This document shows positions 1 to 8,486 of a stretch of 34,640 nt of DNA, in pieces. A program made the translations under genes and the position numbers. This DNA is from Chitinophagaceae bacterium. Lineage in GTDB: Bacteria; Bacteroidota; Bacteroidia; Chitinophagales; Chitinophagaceae. The stretch spans positions 1-34,640 of the forward strand of contig CANGWB010000019.1 of NCBI GenBank assembly GCA_947457465.1, read 5' to 3'. Below the pieces are notes generated by a model. That model was given only the letters and a program-made list of their open reading frames with translations. It ran no database searches and was not told the DNA's origin. How positions within the stretch are numbered: position 1 is the stretch's first letter; each line of letters begins with the position of its first letter.

Positions 1-1533
1 ATACAATTCCCAAGGTTGGTTGTAAGAGGAGTATAAGGTAGCGAGGCGTTGTTCGTCGGGGGAAAGGGTCACTTGGTGACTTCCTTCTCCTTTTGTCAGC
101 TGCGTACGTTGATTATCGGAGAGACGTATCCGATAAAAATGTTGCTCGCCCGGATGCGGCTCATTGCTGGTGATGTAGAAATACTTGCGATCCGTTGATA
201 ATTGTGCTTGCTGTACCTCAAAATTACCGGAGGTGATGGGAGATGTTTTTTTGCCGGACACTTGGTATTTATACAGATGAGCATAGCCGGAACGTTCGGA
301 GCGGTACCAGAAATGATCGTCGTCAATCCAACCGACAGCATTTCCGCCCCATCCCGGAATGCCGGGTCCGCCGATCCAGGCTTCATCACGCTGACGATCG
401 GCCAATGTCATCTTCCGGCTGCTGGTATCCCAGCAAAGCAGCCATCGGTCTTTGTTGTCTTGAGAACGTACTTCGATCATGGCTTGTTTACCTGAGGGCG
501 ACCAGTACATGCCTGCATAGATCAGCGCGCGGATTTTCGAAGAGTCGGTTCGTTTCCCGTTCGTCTCCCACATGTAGTCGGGCAGGTCGTAAATGCCGGG
601 GATTTCCTTCGCAGCGATCTTGATCAGGGTGTCTAACTGACGATCATAGACGAACATTTCATAATCGCCTTGTGGCGCACCCACTTTTGTGCGTGTTTCG
701 ATTTCTTGGGTAAAACCACTTTCTGTCACATAATTCGGTACTTGTGCGATTTTTCCGCTGCCAGGTCGAAATAGTGTATAACTGATGAAGCGGCCGTTCG
801 GACAAAGCTGTAGCTGTTGAACCATGCGATCGTCCAGTGAAATACTACGGATCTCTTTTTGTTTGGGCAGGCTGTTTTTGTACTTGTCGGCCGCATCTTT
901 TTTCTCCTTTCGCTCACGCAGTACTTGCATCACGGCGAGCTGATCTTGCTGAAGCCAGTTTTCCTGTGTCGCTTGTTTTGGGTTGCGTGTACCGGCACCA
1001 GTCTGTCCACGTGTAGGCATACCGCTTTCCGGTTGCTTTACCTGAATTAGTTGTTCAAGTGTGCCGTTCTGTCTGTCCCACGAAAACAATTGTTGTCGGC
1101 TGGCAAACACGATCCGGTTGCCCTGAAAACTGAACAGCGGATTTGATTCAACCTCGGCGGTTGAAGTGATCTGCGTGGTCTTATTTTTTTTGATATCCCA
1201 CAGATAGATATCTCCTCGATACGTGTAAACTGCTGCGGATCGATCAAGGTTGTATTGATATCGTCCTGTTTGATTGAGCCGTTCTTTTTCGGTCGAACTG
1301 ATTTTTTTAGGTGCCACCTCATTCAATTGGAGACCATAGAGAGAGTCGCTGGGTGATTTGTCGGGGTTCCAGGAAAAATACAAGGTTTGCCCGTCCGGAC
1401 TCCAAAACGGATTGGAGGGGGAGCTGCCGATCCATTTGGGATCACGCATGATAGATGGAACAGAAAGCGTTGTCTGCTGTCCGATCACTAGCGTGCCGGA
1501 AAAAAGGAAGAGGATGGTTATGATTCTTTTCAT
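1..1533 (-). CDS. S9-family (prolyl oligopeptidase/DPP4-like) secreted peptidase, N-terminal part
   Basis: The frame is open from an ATG at 1533 to the window edge and gives 511 residues with no stop. Residues 1-19 form a signal peptide (MKRIITILFLFSGTLVIGQ). The rest has repeated WD40/PD40-like blades, for example WSPDG at 44-48 and later WSPSG and LSPDE motifs, as in the propeller domain of dipeptidyl-peptidase-IV-like S9 enzymes. The alpha/beta-hydrolase domain with the Ser-Asp-His triad would lie beyond position 1, so activity cannot be judged. Expected role: cleavage of peptides outside the cytoplasm. An in-frame ATG at 1554 exists, but it directly abuts a -7 promoter element (1555-1562), which favours the start at 1533. 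The family call is fairly firm; the substrate is unknown. Confidence 0.8.
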   Translation of the reverse strand, partial: MKRIITILFLFSGTLVIGQQTTLSVPSIMRDPKWIGSSPSNPFWSPDGQTLYFSWNPDKSPSDSLYGLQLNEVAPKKISSTEKERLNQTGRYQYNLDRSAAVYTYRGDIYLWDIKKNKTTQITSTAEVESNPLFSFQGNRIVFASRQQLFSWDRQNGTLEQLIQVKQPESGMPTRGQTGAGTRNPKQATQENWLQQDQLAVMQVLRERKEKKDAADKYKNSLPKQKEIRSISLDDRMVQQLQLCPNGRFISYTLFRPGSGKIAQVPNYVTESGFTQEIETRTKVGAPQGDYEMFVYDRQLDTLIKIAAKEIPGIYDLPDYMWETNGKRTDSSKIRALIYAGMYWSPSGKQAMIEVRSQDNKDRWLLCWDTSSRKMTLADRQRDEAWIGGPGIPGWGGNAVGWIDDDHFWYRSERSGYAHLYKYQVSGKKTSPITSGNFEVQQAQLSTDRKYFYITSNEPHPGEQHFYRIRLSDNQRTQLTKGEGSHQVTLSPDEQRLATLYSSYNQPWELY

Positions 1534-1554
1534 GATGGTAAGGTTGAGCCGCAT

Positions 1555-1584
1555 CAAATATACCGATACAAAAAAGCCGGTCAA
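1555..1584 (-). promoter_or_regulatory. Bacteroidota-type promoter for the S9 peptidase gene
   Basis: On the minus strand TTG (1584-1582) is followed after exactly 19 nt by TATATTTG (1562-1555), matching the TTG / TAnnTTTG consensus of Bacteroidota primary promoters. The -33 TTG sits in the loop region of the terminator hairpin of the upstream S8 gene. Predicted leader to the ATG at 1533 is about 15 nt. Confidence 0.6.
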
Positions 1585-1596
1585 TGACCGGCTTTT
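1570..1596 (-). terminator. Intrinsic terminator of the S8 peptidase gene
   Basis: An inverted repeat with AAAAGCCGGTCA on one arm and TGACCGGCTTTT on the other begins 2 bp after the S8 stop codon. Read on the minus strand it ends in six T residues (1575-1570). It overlaps the promoter of the next gene. Confidence 0.75.
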
Positions 1597-1598
1597 AA

Positions 1599-3278
1599 TC
1601 AAAAGGCTTTCGTGTTTTTTGTCACCGGCTTTCGCTCGCCTTTCAGAGTGGCGGCGAGCTTTACTGCTTCGTAGGCGTTAATGATACCTCCGGAGCGGGA
1701 AAGTTCAGCGAGAGGCACCTCCTCGCCATTGCCCGGATTGCGAACAGTTCCTTCGGGCTTTTGTGCCGATTGCTCGATCACTTGCTTGACTTGAGCGGCT
1801 GTGAGGGAAGGGAAATATTCCATGATCAGCGCGGATAAACCGGCAACCACTGGCGAGGCCATGCTGGTTCCTTGCAGGTATTGGTACGTATTGGTGCCGG
1901 GTACGGTAGACCAAATCTTAACCCCGGGTGCGAAAACATCCACTTCATTTTTTCCATAGTTAGAAAAATTGGCAGTCAGCCCGCCAATCTTAGGATCACC
2001 ACTGGCACCTACGGTGATCCAGTTTTTGGGGCGACCTCCATCGAGCAACTGAGGATTGGGGTAATTATAAGTGGTGTCAAGATTTTTGGCATCGTTTCCG
2101 GCCGCATGAACCAATAGAACATCTTTTGATTCGGCATAACGCACCGCTTCATCTACCCATTTTTTGTGTGGGGAGAAACTTTTTCCAAAACTCATATTGA
2201 TCACACGAGCACCATTGTCAACGGCGTATCGGATCGCTAAAGCGATATCCTTGTCATGCTCATCACCATCGGGCACAGCGCGTAGAGTCATGATCTGTAC
2301 ATTGTCAGCCACGCCATCCATGCCAACACCATTGTTTCTAGCGGCACCAATGATACCCGATACGTGTGTTCCGTGCACCGCAGCATCCAGACCCACCATC
2401 AGGTTATTATTGCCGTAGGAGCGGTCTTTTAAGTCATCATATCGATCGTTCACTACCTGATTTCGGTAGGGGGTGGGTGCTGTTTCAGCGGCGTTAGCTT
2501 TCGATTCTTCGGATTCAAGATAGTTCTTGAATTCCTTGAGAAATTCGACGTTCGTGGTTTCGAGCATGTCATTGGCGGAGAGTAATCCATAGATCATGCT
2601 CTTGGCCTTTTTGACTTCGGGATCATCGGATGTCAGATCCCCCAACTCTTTACCCGTAAACGAATCTTTACCCATTGCCTTGCGGAGGATGCTATCGCTT
2701 TTGACAAAGTTTTGAAAGGCTCGGCGCATCATGATCAGCTGCATACCATTGTCATTGCTGGCCATTTCTGTCTTGGCTCGGCTCCACATCTCGTATTCAT
2801 AGCGCTCTTCTGGCGATAGAGTAGCTACCTCCACTCTTTTACCTTCCCACTTCTCTCTGAGTCCATGGTAAACCCGTGCGGCCTCGTAAGAATCCTTCTC
2901 TACATTTTCACCTTTGCTGTTGCCCAGAAAATTCCATCCGTGTACATCATCGATGTATCCGTTCTTGTCATCATCCTTTCCATTGCCGGGAATCTCTTTT
3001 GGGTTTCTCCAAAGAACTGATTTAAGGTCTTCATGTAGCGTGTCGATACCGGAATCGATCACGGCTACGATCACGGTATTGCTTTTCTTGTTATTGCTCT
3101 TCAGCCATTGATAAGCTTGATCGATCGATATCCCCTGAAAGCCATTCGAACTGGCGTTCAGATGCCAGCCTTTGAGTGAGTCGGTGGCTGTTGTGCTTGT
3201 TTGAGCTTTGGCAGACCATAATTGAGTGGTCAGCAAGAAGGCGAAAACAACAGGACGTAAAATGAATCTGTATTTCAT
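1599..3278 (-). CDS. Secreted subtilisin-like serine peptidase (S8 family)
   Basis: 559 residues with a signal peptide at about 1-26 (ending WSAKAQ). The subtilase triad is visible: Asp75 in AVIDSGID, His302 in VHGTHVSG, Ser472 in GTSMASP, with Asn395 (AAGND) as oxyanion-hole residue. Asp and His are about 227 residues apart, against about 32 in classical subtilisins, so roughly 190 residues are inserted there (about 95-290, charged and helix-like, including a Tyr/Glu-rich stretch). No T9SS C-terminal domain is evident; the protein ends in a basic tail (KGERKPVTKNTKAF). It is expected to degrade proteins in the periplasm or outside the cell. It sits directly upstream of the S9 peptidase on the same strand but is separated from it by a terminator and a new promoter. 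Confidence 0.9.
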   Translation of the reverse strand: MKYRFILRPVVFAFLLTTQLWSAKAQTSTTATDSLKGWHLNASSNGFQGISIDQAYQWLKSNNKKSNTVIVAVIDSGIDTLHEDLKSVLWRNPKEIPGNGKDDDKNGYIDDVHGWNFLGNSKGENVEKDSYEAARVYHGLREKWEGKRVEVATLSPEERYEYEMWSRAKTEMASNDNGMQLIMMRRAFQNFVKSDSILRKAMGKDSFTGKELGDLTSDDPEVKKAKSMIYGLLSANDMLETTNVEFLKEFKNYLESEESKANAAETAPTPYRNQVVNDRYDDLKDRSYGNNNLMVGLDAAVHGTHVSGIIGAARNNGVGMDGVADNVQIMTLRAVPDGDEHDKDIALAIRYAVDNGARVINMSFGKSFSPHKKWVDEAVRYAESKDVLLVHAAGNDAKNLDTTYNYPNPQLLDGGRPKNWITVGASGDPKIGGLTANFSNYGKNEVDVFAPGVKIWSTVPGTNTYQYLQGTSMASPVVAGLSALIMEYFPSLTAAQVKQVIEQSAQKPEGTVRNPGNGEEVPLAELSRSGGIINAYEAVKLAATLKGERKPVTKNTKAF

Positions 3279-3366
3279 ATTGATGATTGATAAGGAAAAA
3301 TACGGAATGGGTTCGTACTGCCTAAGTGGTTTACCCGCTTATAGGTTTATTTATGAAAAATTTAGT

Positions 3367-4890
3367 TTAAAGGTCGAATCGGATGCCTTGAGCTAAGGGG
3401 AGATTTCGGCTGTAATTGATGGTATTGGTCTGCCTGCGCATATATACTTTCCAGGCATCACTGCCACTTTCTCTTCCGCCTCCGGTTTCCTTCTCTCCAC
3501 CGAAAGCACCACCGATCTCTGCTCCGGAGGTGCCTATGTTCACGTTGGCAATCCCACAATCGCTTCCGGTGGCAGACAAAAACTGCTCCGCTTCTCGAAG
3601 ATTGAGGGTCATGATCGCAGAAGAAAGCCCCTGTGGTACCCCATTCTGAATGGCGATGGCTTCCTCCAGACTTTCATAGGTGATGAGATACAGGATCGGC
3701 GCAAACGTTTCGTGCTGTACGATCGCCAAATCCGGTTTCACCTCTGCGATGCAGGGTTTGACATAACATCCGCTTTCAAATCCTTTTCCTTCGAGTAGGC
3801 CACCTTCTAGTAAAAAACTGCCCCCTTGTTCCTTGCAGGATTGGATCGATTGTAAATATTGTTCAACTGCGAGTTTGTCGATCAACGGACCCATATGGTT
3901 GTTCGAGTCAAGCGGATCGCCGATGCGGATCTGTCCGTATGCCTTTTTCAAACGCTCTTTTACCGCTTCATAGATAGATCGATGAATGATCAATCTTCGA
4001 GTAGTGGTACAACGTTGGCCGGCCGTGCCGACGGCACCAAAGACAGCCGCAGGGATCGCGATGTCCAGATCTGCTTCCGGGGTGATGATGATGGCATTGT
4101 TTCCACCGAGCTCAAGCAAGGAACGCCCCAGTCTTTTTCCAACAGCAGCGGCCACTTCTTTTCCCATACGAGTAGATCCGGTGGCAGATATCAATGGTAC
4201 ACGGGTGTCGGCACTCAGCCATTCACCCACTTCTCTTCCTCCGTTGATCAATACGCTGATCCCTTCCGGCAGATCATTCTTACGGAATACTTCCCCTACG
4301 ATCAATTGACAGGCGATGGAACAGAGGGGTGTTTTTTCGGATGGTTTCCAGATACAAACATCGCCACAGACCCAGGCCAGCATCGTGTTCCAGCTCCAAA
4401 CGGCAACAGGGAAATTAAAGGCGGATATGATGCCGACGATCCCCAGCGGATGATATTGTTCATACATCCGATGTGAGGGTCTTTCGCTGTGCATGGTGAG
4501 TCCGTGAAGCTGACGAGAAAGTCCAACTGCAAAATCACAGATATCGATCATCTCTTGTACTTCACCCCATCCTTCCTGAAGACTTTTACCCATTTCATAA
4601 GAAACGAGCTGTCCCAGTGCCTCTTTTTTGCTACGCAATGCTTCACCGATCTGACGAACGATCTCCCCCCGGTGTGGTGCCGGTAGTTGACGCCAACTAG
4701 TGAAGGCAGATTGGGCAGAAGAGAGTGCTGTTTCATAAGTTGCCCGGTCAGCGCCCTTCACTTTTCCGATCAATTTTCCATCTACAGGTGAGTATGACTC
4801 CAGCCACTCGCCGGTAGACTCCAGCCAATTTGATCCGGTGCTGACACCGGTATGCTCAGGGGTTAATCCCAATTGCTTTAAAAATTGCAT
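3367..4890 (-). CDS. Aldehyde dehydrogenase, ALDH7/antiquitin-like
   Basis: 507 residues from the ATG at 4890. An upstream in-frame ATG at 4938 would add 16 residues and overlap the receptor gene, so it is not preferred. The NAD(P)-dependent ALDH fold is clear: PLGIVGIISAFNFPVAVWSWN, KPSEKTPL, the general base Glu260 in LLELGGN, and the catalytic Cys294 in GTAGQRCTT. The AGQRCTTTRR context resembles ALDH7 enzymes that oxidise alpha-aminoadipate semialdehyde (piperideine-6-carboxylate) in lysine breakdown; that substrate is family-based inference. The start lies 14 bp after the TonB-receptor stop, so it is probably the last gene of the 8344-3367 transcription unit. Cytoplasmic. No partner lysine-catabolic gene is visible nearby. 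Confidence 0.88.
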   Translation of the reverse strand: MQFLKQLGLTPEHTGVSTGSNWLESTGEWLESYSPVDGKLIGKVKGADRATYETALSSAQSAFTSWRQLPAPHRGEIVRQIGEALRSKKEALGQLVSYEMGKSLQEGWGEVQEMIDICDFAVGLSRQLHGLTMHSERPSHRMYEQYHPLGIVGIISAFNFPVAVWSWNTMLAWVCGDVCIWKPSEKTPLCSIACQLIVGEVFRKNDLPEGISVLINGGREVGEWLSADTRVPLISATGSTRMGKEVAAAVGKRLGRSLLELGGNNAIIITPEADLDIAIPAAVFGAVGTAGQRCTTTRRLIIHRSIYEAVKERLKKAYGQIRIGDPLDSNNHMGPLIDKLAVEQYLQSIQSCKEQGGSFLLEGGLLEGKGFESGCYVKPCIAEVKPDLAIVQHETFAPILYLITYESLEEAIAIQNGVPQGLSSAIMTLNLREAEQFLSATGSDCGIANVNIGTSGAEIGGAFGGEKETGGGRESGSDAWKVYMRRQTNTINYSRNLPLAQGIRFDL

Positions 4891-4904
4891 AGCTATCGAT
4901 TGTT

Positions 4905-6827
4905 TTATAAAGTTACCTGAAATCCGCCGCTGAGCCACCTCCCTGGCATAGGCGCCCCGAGTAAGTCGCTGTAACGCGTATTGAAAAGATTATCGGCTTG
5001 CAGATAGGGCGCAAAACGATTTTCTCTTCCGGTGTATACCAATTTTATGTTCATCAAGAAATAGGAGGGAGTCAAGGTTGTGGAAAGCGGGGACGATGTT
5101 TGGGCAGAACGTTTTTTATACAGGCCTCCGATAGAGCCCGACCATTTCCCGATCCGGTATTCAACTAGGCCATTCATTAAAAAGCGGGCATGACTATTCA
5201 AATAAATTCCGGCTCCACCATTAGGAGCCTGGTTGTCGAGCCAAAGAATCCCTAATTGCGCCAGCAGGCGTCCATTGCCGATGCTGTCTCTATACTGCAG
5301 GTCAGCTTCCCATCCGATCGTCTTCACCCGATCTACATTTTTGGCCAATGCATAGTTGCCCGTTGGGATCAGATTGATCTGACGGGGCATATTGGCATAC
5401 GGGGTATTTACCCAATCGATCAAACGTTTGTGATCTCGATAGAAAATACTCGTGTGTAAATAAAATTTCTTTTGGATGTTGATGTCATACCCGAATTCGG
5501 CTTGCCAGGCATCTTCAGGGGAAAGCGATGGATTGCCGATTCGTCCGCTGCTGACAGAGGTTTTGTTGTAGTTGTTGTATCGCTCCGTGAAATCTGCATC
5601 CCGGAAAGAGCGTCCGGCTGAGAAGCGAAAATTGTGATATGCGGGAGAGAAGGAAAGGCTCAACTGGGGGATCAGTATGGTACCGTATAATTCGTCGTGT
5701 GTTGCTCGGAGTCCGCCATTCGCGTTCCACTCCGTGTTAAATTGATAATGTGCGGTTCCGAAGAGAGAGAATTGTTCAATGCGGTGATTCCCGCGGTCGT
5801 TCGACTGGATGCTACGCTGGAAGGCTTGTATCCCTCCTTGATATTGTAGCGCATGATCCGCTCCACCCTGATATCGAAGCTGGAATTGCGCAAGACCCAT
5901 TTCATTTCGATTGGCCACGGCAGCCGGACGAAATCGATAGATGTCCAAGGTTTGTTTATAGCTTAAGTCGGCCTGCCAAATACCCTTATTCGTTGCTTTA
6001 TTGATCTGCAAGTGATTCCACCAACTGTTCACCATTTCAGTAGCCGTATCACTGACAAACCCGGTGTAAAAATTTTGCGCGCCGAAATCCCGTCCATCCC
6101 AAGCGGTGCGAGCTTTTAGCTTCCATCCCTTTTGAAAATCGTGCTGCCAGGCTGCTTGTATCGTGTTCAGTTGAAAGTACCCGCGGGTTCCTCGTTGTGG
6201 AGCCCCATCGCTGTTACGACTGTTTGCCGATAAAGAGAATCGGTCATTTTTTTGTTGAAGAGCCGCTCGAACCTGTGCTTGCCAAAGCTGATAGGCTCCG
6301 GTACCGATAGAACTCTGAAGTGATATTTTTTTAGGGGATCGTTTTTCGGAGAAAGTTTTAGTGAAAACATGAATTACACCGCCCACTGCTTCTGATCCCC
6401 AAATGGCTGCAGCCGGTCCTTTTAATATTTCAATTCGATCGATCTCTGATGGATCGATGGGGATGTATGCGTTGAAGTGACCGGTCAGCGGATCGTTGAG
6501 ACGGACCCCATCGATGAGCACCAATACCTGTTGAAAGGTTCCACCTCGGATCAGCAGATCTCCTTGCACGCCTTGCGGTCCGCGTTGTTGCACTTCTACA
6601 CCCGGGATGAATCGCAATAGATCATCGATCGAGTGTACGGGTGAACGCGACAACAGGCTGCCCGGGATCACCCAAACGTTCCGTCCGGTTTGCCGAGTCG
6701 ATTGTTGGTTGCCATGGGCGGTGAGGCTGACTTCAGATAAAAGAAGGGGGTCGTCCTGAGCTAAAACAGAAACAGAAAAAAACAATAAGCAGGAGAGGAG
6801 CGCGAGTCGGTGAAATAGTTTTTGCAT
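4905..6827 (-). CDS. TonB-dependent outer-membrane receptor, BtuB-like
   Basis: 640 residues. Signal peptide about 1-23 (ends SVLA before Gln24). A plug domain spans about 45-155, with VWVIPGSLL, SIDDLLRFIPGVEV, LLIRGGTF, VLIDGVRLND and RIEILKGPAAAIWGSEAVGGVI, all typical of TonB receptor plugs. About 480 residues of beta-barrel sequence follow, rich in alternating aromatic and polar strands and ending LSGGFQVTL. There is no N-terminal carboxypeptidase-like domain and no SusD partner, so it resembles the smaller cobalamin/siderophore class rather than SusC. The ligand is unknown. Only 30 bp separate it from the rfaE2 stop, leaving no room for a cobalamin riboswitch. A -7-like element at 6842-6835 could give it its own start. 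Confidence 0.88.
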   Translation of the reverse strand: MQKLFHRLALLSCLLFFSVSVLAQDDPLLLSEVSLTAHGNQQSTRQTGRNVWVIPGSLLSRSPVHSIDDLLRFIPGVEVQQRGPQGVQGDLLIRGGTFQQVLVLIDGVRLNDPLTGHFNAYIPIDPSEIDRIEILKGPAAAIWGSEAVGGVIHVFTKTFSEKRSPKKISLQSSIGTGAYQLWQAQVRAALQQKNDRFSLSANSRNSDGAPQRGTRGYFQLNTIQAAWQHDFQKGWKLKARTAWDGRDFGAQNFYTGFVSDTATEMVNSWWNHLQINKATNKGIWQADLSYKQTLDIYRFRPAAVANRNEMGLAQFQLRYQGGADHALQYQGGIQAFQRSIQSNDRGNHRIEQFSLFGTAHYQFNTEWNANGGLRATHDELYGTILIPQLSLSFSPAYHNFRFSAGRSFRDADFTERYNNYNKTSVSSGRIGNPSLSPEDAWQAEFGYDINIQKKFYLHTSIFYRDHKRLIDWVNTPYANMPRQINLIPTGNYALAKNVDRVKTIGWEADLQYRDSIGNGRLLAQLGILWLDNQAPNGGAGIYLNSHARFLMNGLVEYRIGKWSGSIGGLYKKRSAQTSSPLSTTLTPSYFLMNIKLVYTGRENRFAPYLQADNLFNTRYSDLLGAPMPGRWLSGGFQVTL

Positions 6828-6834
6828 AGCGCCG

Positions 6835-6842
6835 CAAAAGTA
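6835..6842 (-). promoter_or_regulatory. Candidate -7 element upstream of the TonB receptor
   Basis: The minus strand reads TACTTTTG followed by C, an exact TAnnTTTG match. Its last base is only 7 nt before the A of the ATG at 6827, so a transcript from here would be almost leaderless. I see no well-spaced TTG upstream. Confidence 0.4.
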
Positions 6843-6857
6843 CAGGCTAATTCGTTC

Positions 6858-7349
6858 TCAGTATTTTTTCAATCGACTGATCGTATGGGTAGTGGAGTGC
6901 CCTACCAGGATCGGGTTAATGATGACTTTGCCACCTCGTTTGAGCACGCTCTCAGCACCAGCTATTTGCTCAGGGTTGTAATCGCCACCTTTAACCAGTA
7001 CATCCGGCTCAATGAATTCGATCAGTTCGGCTGGCGTGTCTTCCTCAAAAACGATCACGGCATCAACAAATACCAGTGCAGCAATGATCTGTGAGCGGGT
7101 GGTTTGAGATTGTATCGGACGTTCGGATCCTTTCAGTCGTTTTACCGATGCATCGGAATTTATCGCTACGATTAATTTAGTTCCTTCTTTGGCAGCCTGA
7201 CCCAAAGAAAAAAGATGTCCTTCGTGCAGCAGATCGAAGACGCCGTTGGTAAATACAACGGTTTGACCGAGCATATGCCAGTGGTTGACCTGTTGGCGGG
7301 CCTGCTCTTTGGTCAGAATTTTTTGAAGATATGTTTCCGGGTGTCTCAT
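6858..7349 (-). CDS. rfaE2: D-glycero-beta-D-manno-heptose 1-phosphate adenylyltransferase-like (RfaE domain II)
   Basis: 163 residues from the ATG at 7349, the usual length of a stand-alone RfaE domain II. The nucleotidyltransferase signature is FTNGVFDLLHEGH, with the HxGH motif at His42-His45. KGGDY at 120-124 and HSTTHTISRL near the C-terminus match the cytidylyltransferase-like fold of HldE-C proteins. The known role is transfer of AMP to heptose-1-phosphate to make ADP-heptose for lipopolysaccharide core. The kinase half (HldA/RfaE1) is not in the window. The start overlaps the stop of the upstream flippase-like gene as ATGA (7349-7346), which indicates translational coupling; a longer frame starting at 7436 would run deep into that gene and is rejected. 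Confidence 0.85.
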   Translation of the reverse strand: MRHPETYLQKILTKEQARQQVNHWHMLGQTVVFTNGVFDLLHEGHLFSLGQAAKEGTKLIVAINSDASVKRLKGSERPIQSQTTRSQIIAALVFVDAVIVFEEDTPAELIEFIEPDVLVKGGDYNPEQIAGAESVLKRGGKVIINPILVGHSTTHTISRLKKY

Positions 7350-8344
7350 GCAACTTTTCGCTTGGAGCCAATGCCGGCAAAACTGGCCAGTCCACCGATT
7401 AATACCACTCCTGTCTGAACCAACCACAGCAGCCAACCGAATGCGATGGACGGAGCTAGCGCCACCCCATAAAGTTCCATTGTTTTTTGGATCAGGTAGG
7501 CGTAGGCGCCGATTCCACCCGGGGAGGCGATCATACCCACACTGCCGGCAGATAGTATGCTAAAGGCTACTGGAATACCCAGGCCCTGCGTTTCAGAAAA
7601 AGCCAGTAAGCCGATGTATCCGCCGGCCAGGTAGCAGATCCACATGATGAGGGTGAGAAATAAAAATGTCCCTCTTGCCTTGAGGTGTTGGATAGACCGG
7701 AGCCCTTCCAGGAATTGCCGCTGAAACCGACGAATCCGCTCGTTGATCTCACTGATTCGGGTATGTCTTAGTTTCCACCACATAAAGGCTCCGACACCGA
7801 TCAATAGGAGTCCGATTATCCAAATCGCCAGTCCGCTGTCAGAAGCAGTATCTCCGGAGGAACTGTTTTCAAAAAAGGTCTTGATTAATTTGTCGTAGAG
7901 ATCGGGCTGGATGGCCAGCGTAAGTCCAAAAAACACCAACAGGCAGCAGGCGTCGAACAGTCTCTCCAGCAGGATGATGCCGATCAATTTCTCGACGGGT
8001 ATACCTGCTTTTTTTCCCAGCAAAGTGCATTTCATCACTTCGCCCAGACGGGGTACGCCTTGGTTTACCAGGTACCCAACCATAACGGCATAAAAGGTGT
8101 CCTTTCGTGATACCTCATGACCGAGTGAGACAATCAGCAATCGCCACCGAAGGGCTCTGACCCAATGGCTCAGAAACAGCACCCCGATCACGGGGATGAT
8201 CAATCCGTAGCGGGTCCCTTGCAAGGCCCGCCGTATTTCCGACCATTGTTCGGCATTCAAATGCCTGAGGGACATCCAAATAAAAAACAAAGCCAGTACA
8301 GCGTAGAATAAATTAGATCCGATCTTGGTGAGGCGCTTCGACAT
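7346..8344 (-). CDS. Flippase-like integral membrane protein (LPG synthase TM region / UPF0104 family)
   Basis: 332 residues from the ATG at 8344; an in-frame TTG three codons upstream is less likely. About eight hydrophobic segments are visible. Family motifs include HWVRALRWRLL, VNQGVPRLGEVMKC, ERLFDACCL and SAGSVGMIASPGGIGAYAYLI. These match the AglD/YbhN-type transmembrane region also found in lysylphosphatidylglycerol synthases, without the soluble aminoacyl-transferase domain. Such proteins are annotated as flippases or lipid-linked glycan factors, but the function here is not established. Coupling by ATGA overlap to the ADP-heptose enzyme gene suggests an envelope or LPS-related job (inference). 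It heads the minus-strand run that continues to 3367. Confidence 0.82.
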   Translation of the reverse strand: MSKRLTKIGSNLFYAVLALFFIWMSLRHLNAEQWSEIRRALQGTRYGLIIPVIGVLFLSHWVRALRWRLLIVSLGHEVSRKDTFYAVMVGYLVNQGVPRLGEVMKCTLLGKKAGIPVEKLIGIILLERLFDACCLLVFFGLTLAIQPDLYDKLIKTFFENSSSGDTASDSGLAIWIIGLLLIGVGAFMWWKLRHTRISEINERIRRFQRQFLEGLRSIQHLKARGTFLFLTLIMWICYLAGGYIGLLAFSETQGLGIPVAFSILSAGSVGMIASPGGIGAYAYLIQKTMELYGVALAPSIAFGWLLWLVQTGVVLIGGLASFAGIGSKRKVA

Positions 8345-8417
8345 GATACTCAATGCGTAAAGCTACCAAATGTCTGCCCATCCGCATTTTGAAAACACTG
8401 ATTTTCCTTATTTTCTG

Positions 8418-8425
8418 TACTTTTG
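8418..8425 (+). promoter_or_regulatory. Candidate -7 element upstream of the GT5-like gene
   Basis: TACTTTTG followed by C matches TAnnTTTG and lies 61 nt before the ATG at 8487, in the 142-bp divergent gap 8345-8486. The nearest TTG (8389-8391) is 26 nt away, longer than the usual 19-20 nt, so the -33 assignment is weak. Nothing else is evident in the gap. Confidence 0.4.
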
Positions 8426-8486
8426 CTGCCTTCATGCCGTGATTTGGGGCAGTAGCACCTAACACGTCAAACCAAAGTGTACGCCG

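Noticed and set aside
3859-4476. A 205-residue open frame on the plus strand within the aldehyde dehydrogenase gene
   Set aside because: It lies fully antisense to a gene with intact catalytic motifs and has no recognisable domain; it is a shadow frame.
6843-6857. Cobalamin riboswitch upstream of the BtuB-like receptor
   Set aside because: Only 30 bp separate the receptor from the upstream gene's stop, far too little for a riboswitch of about 200 nt.
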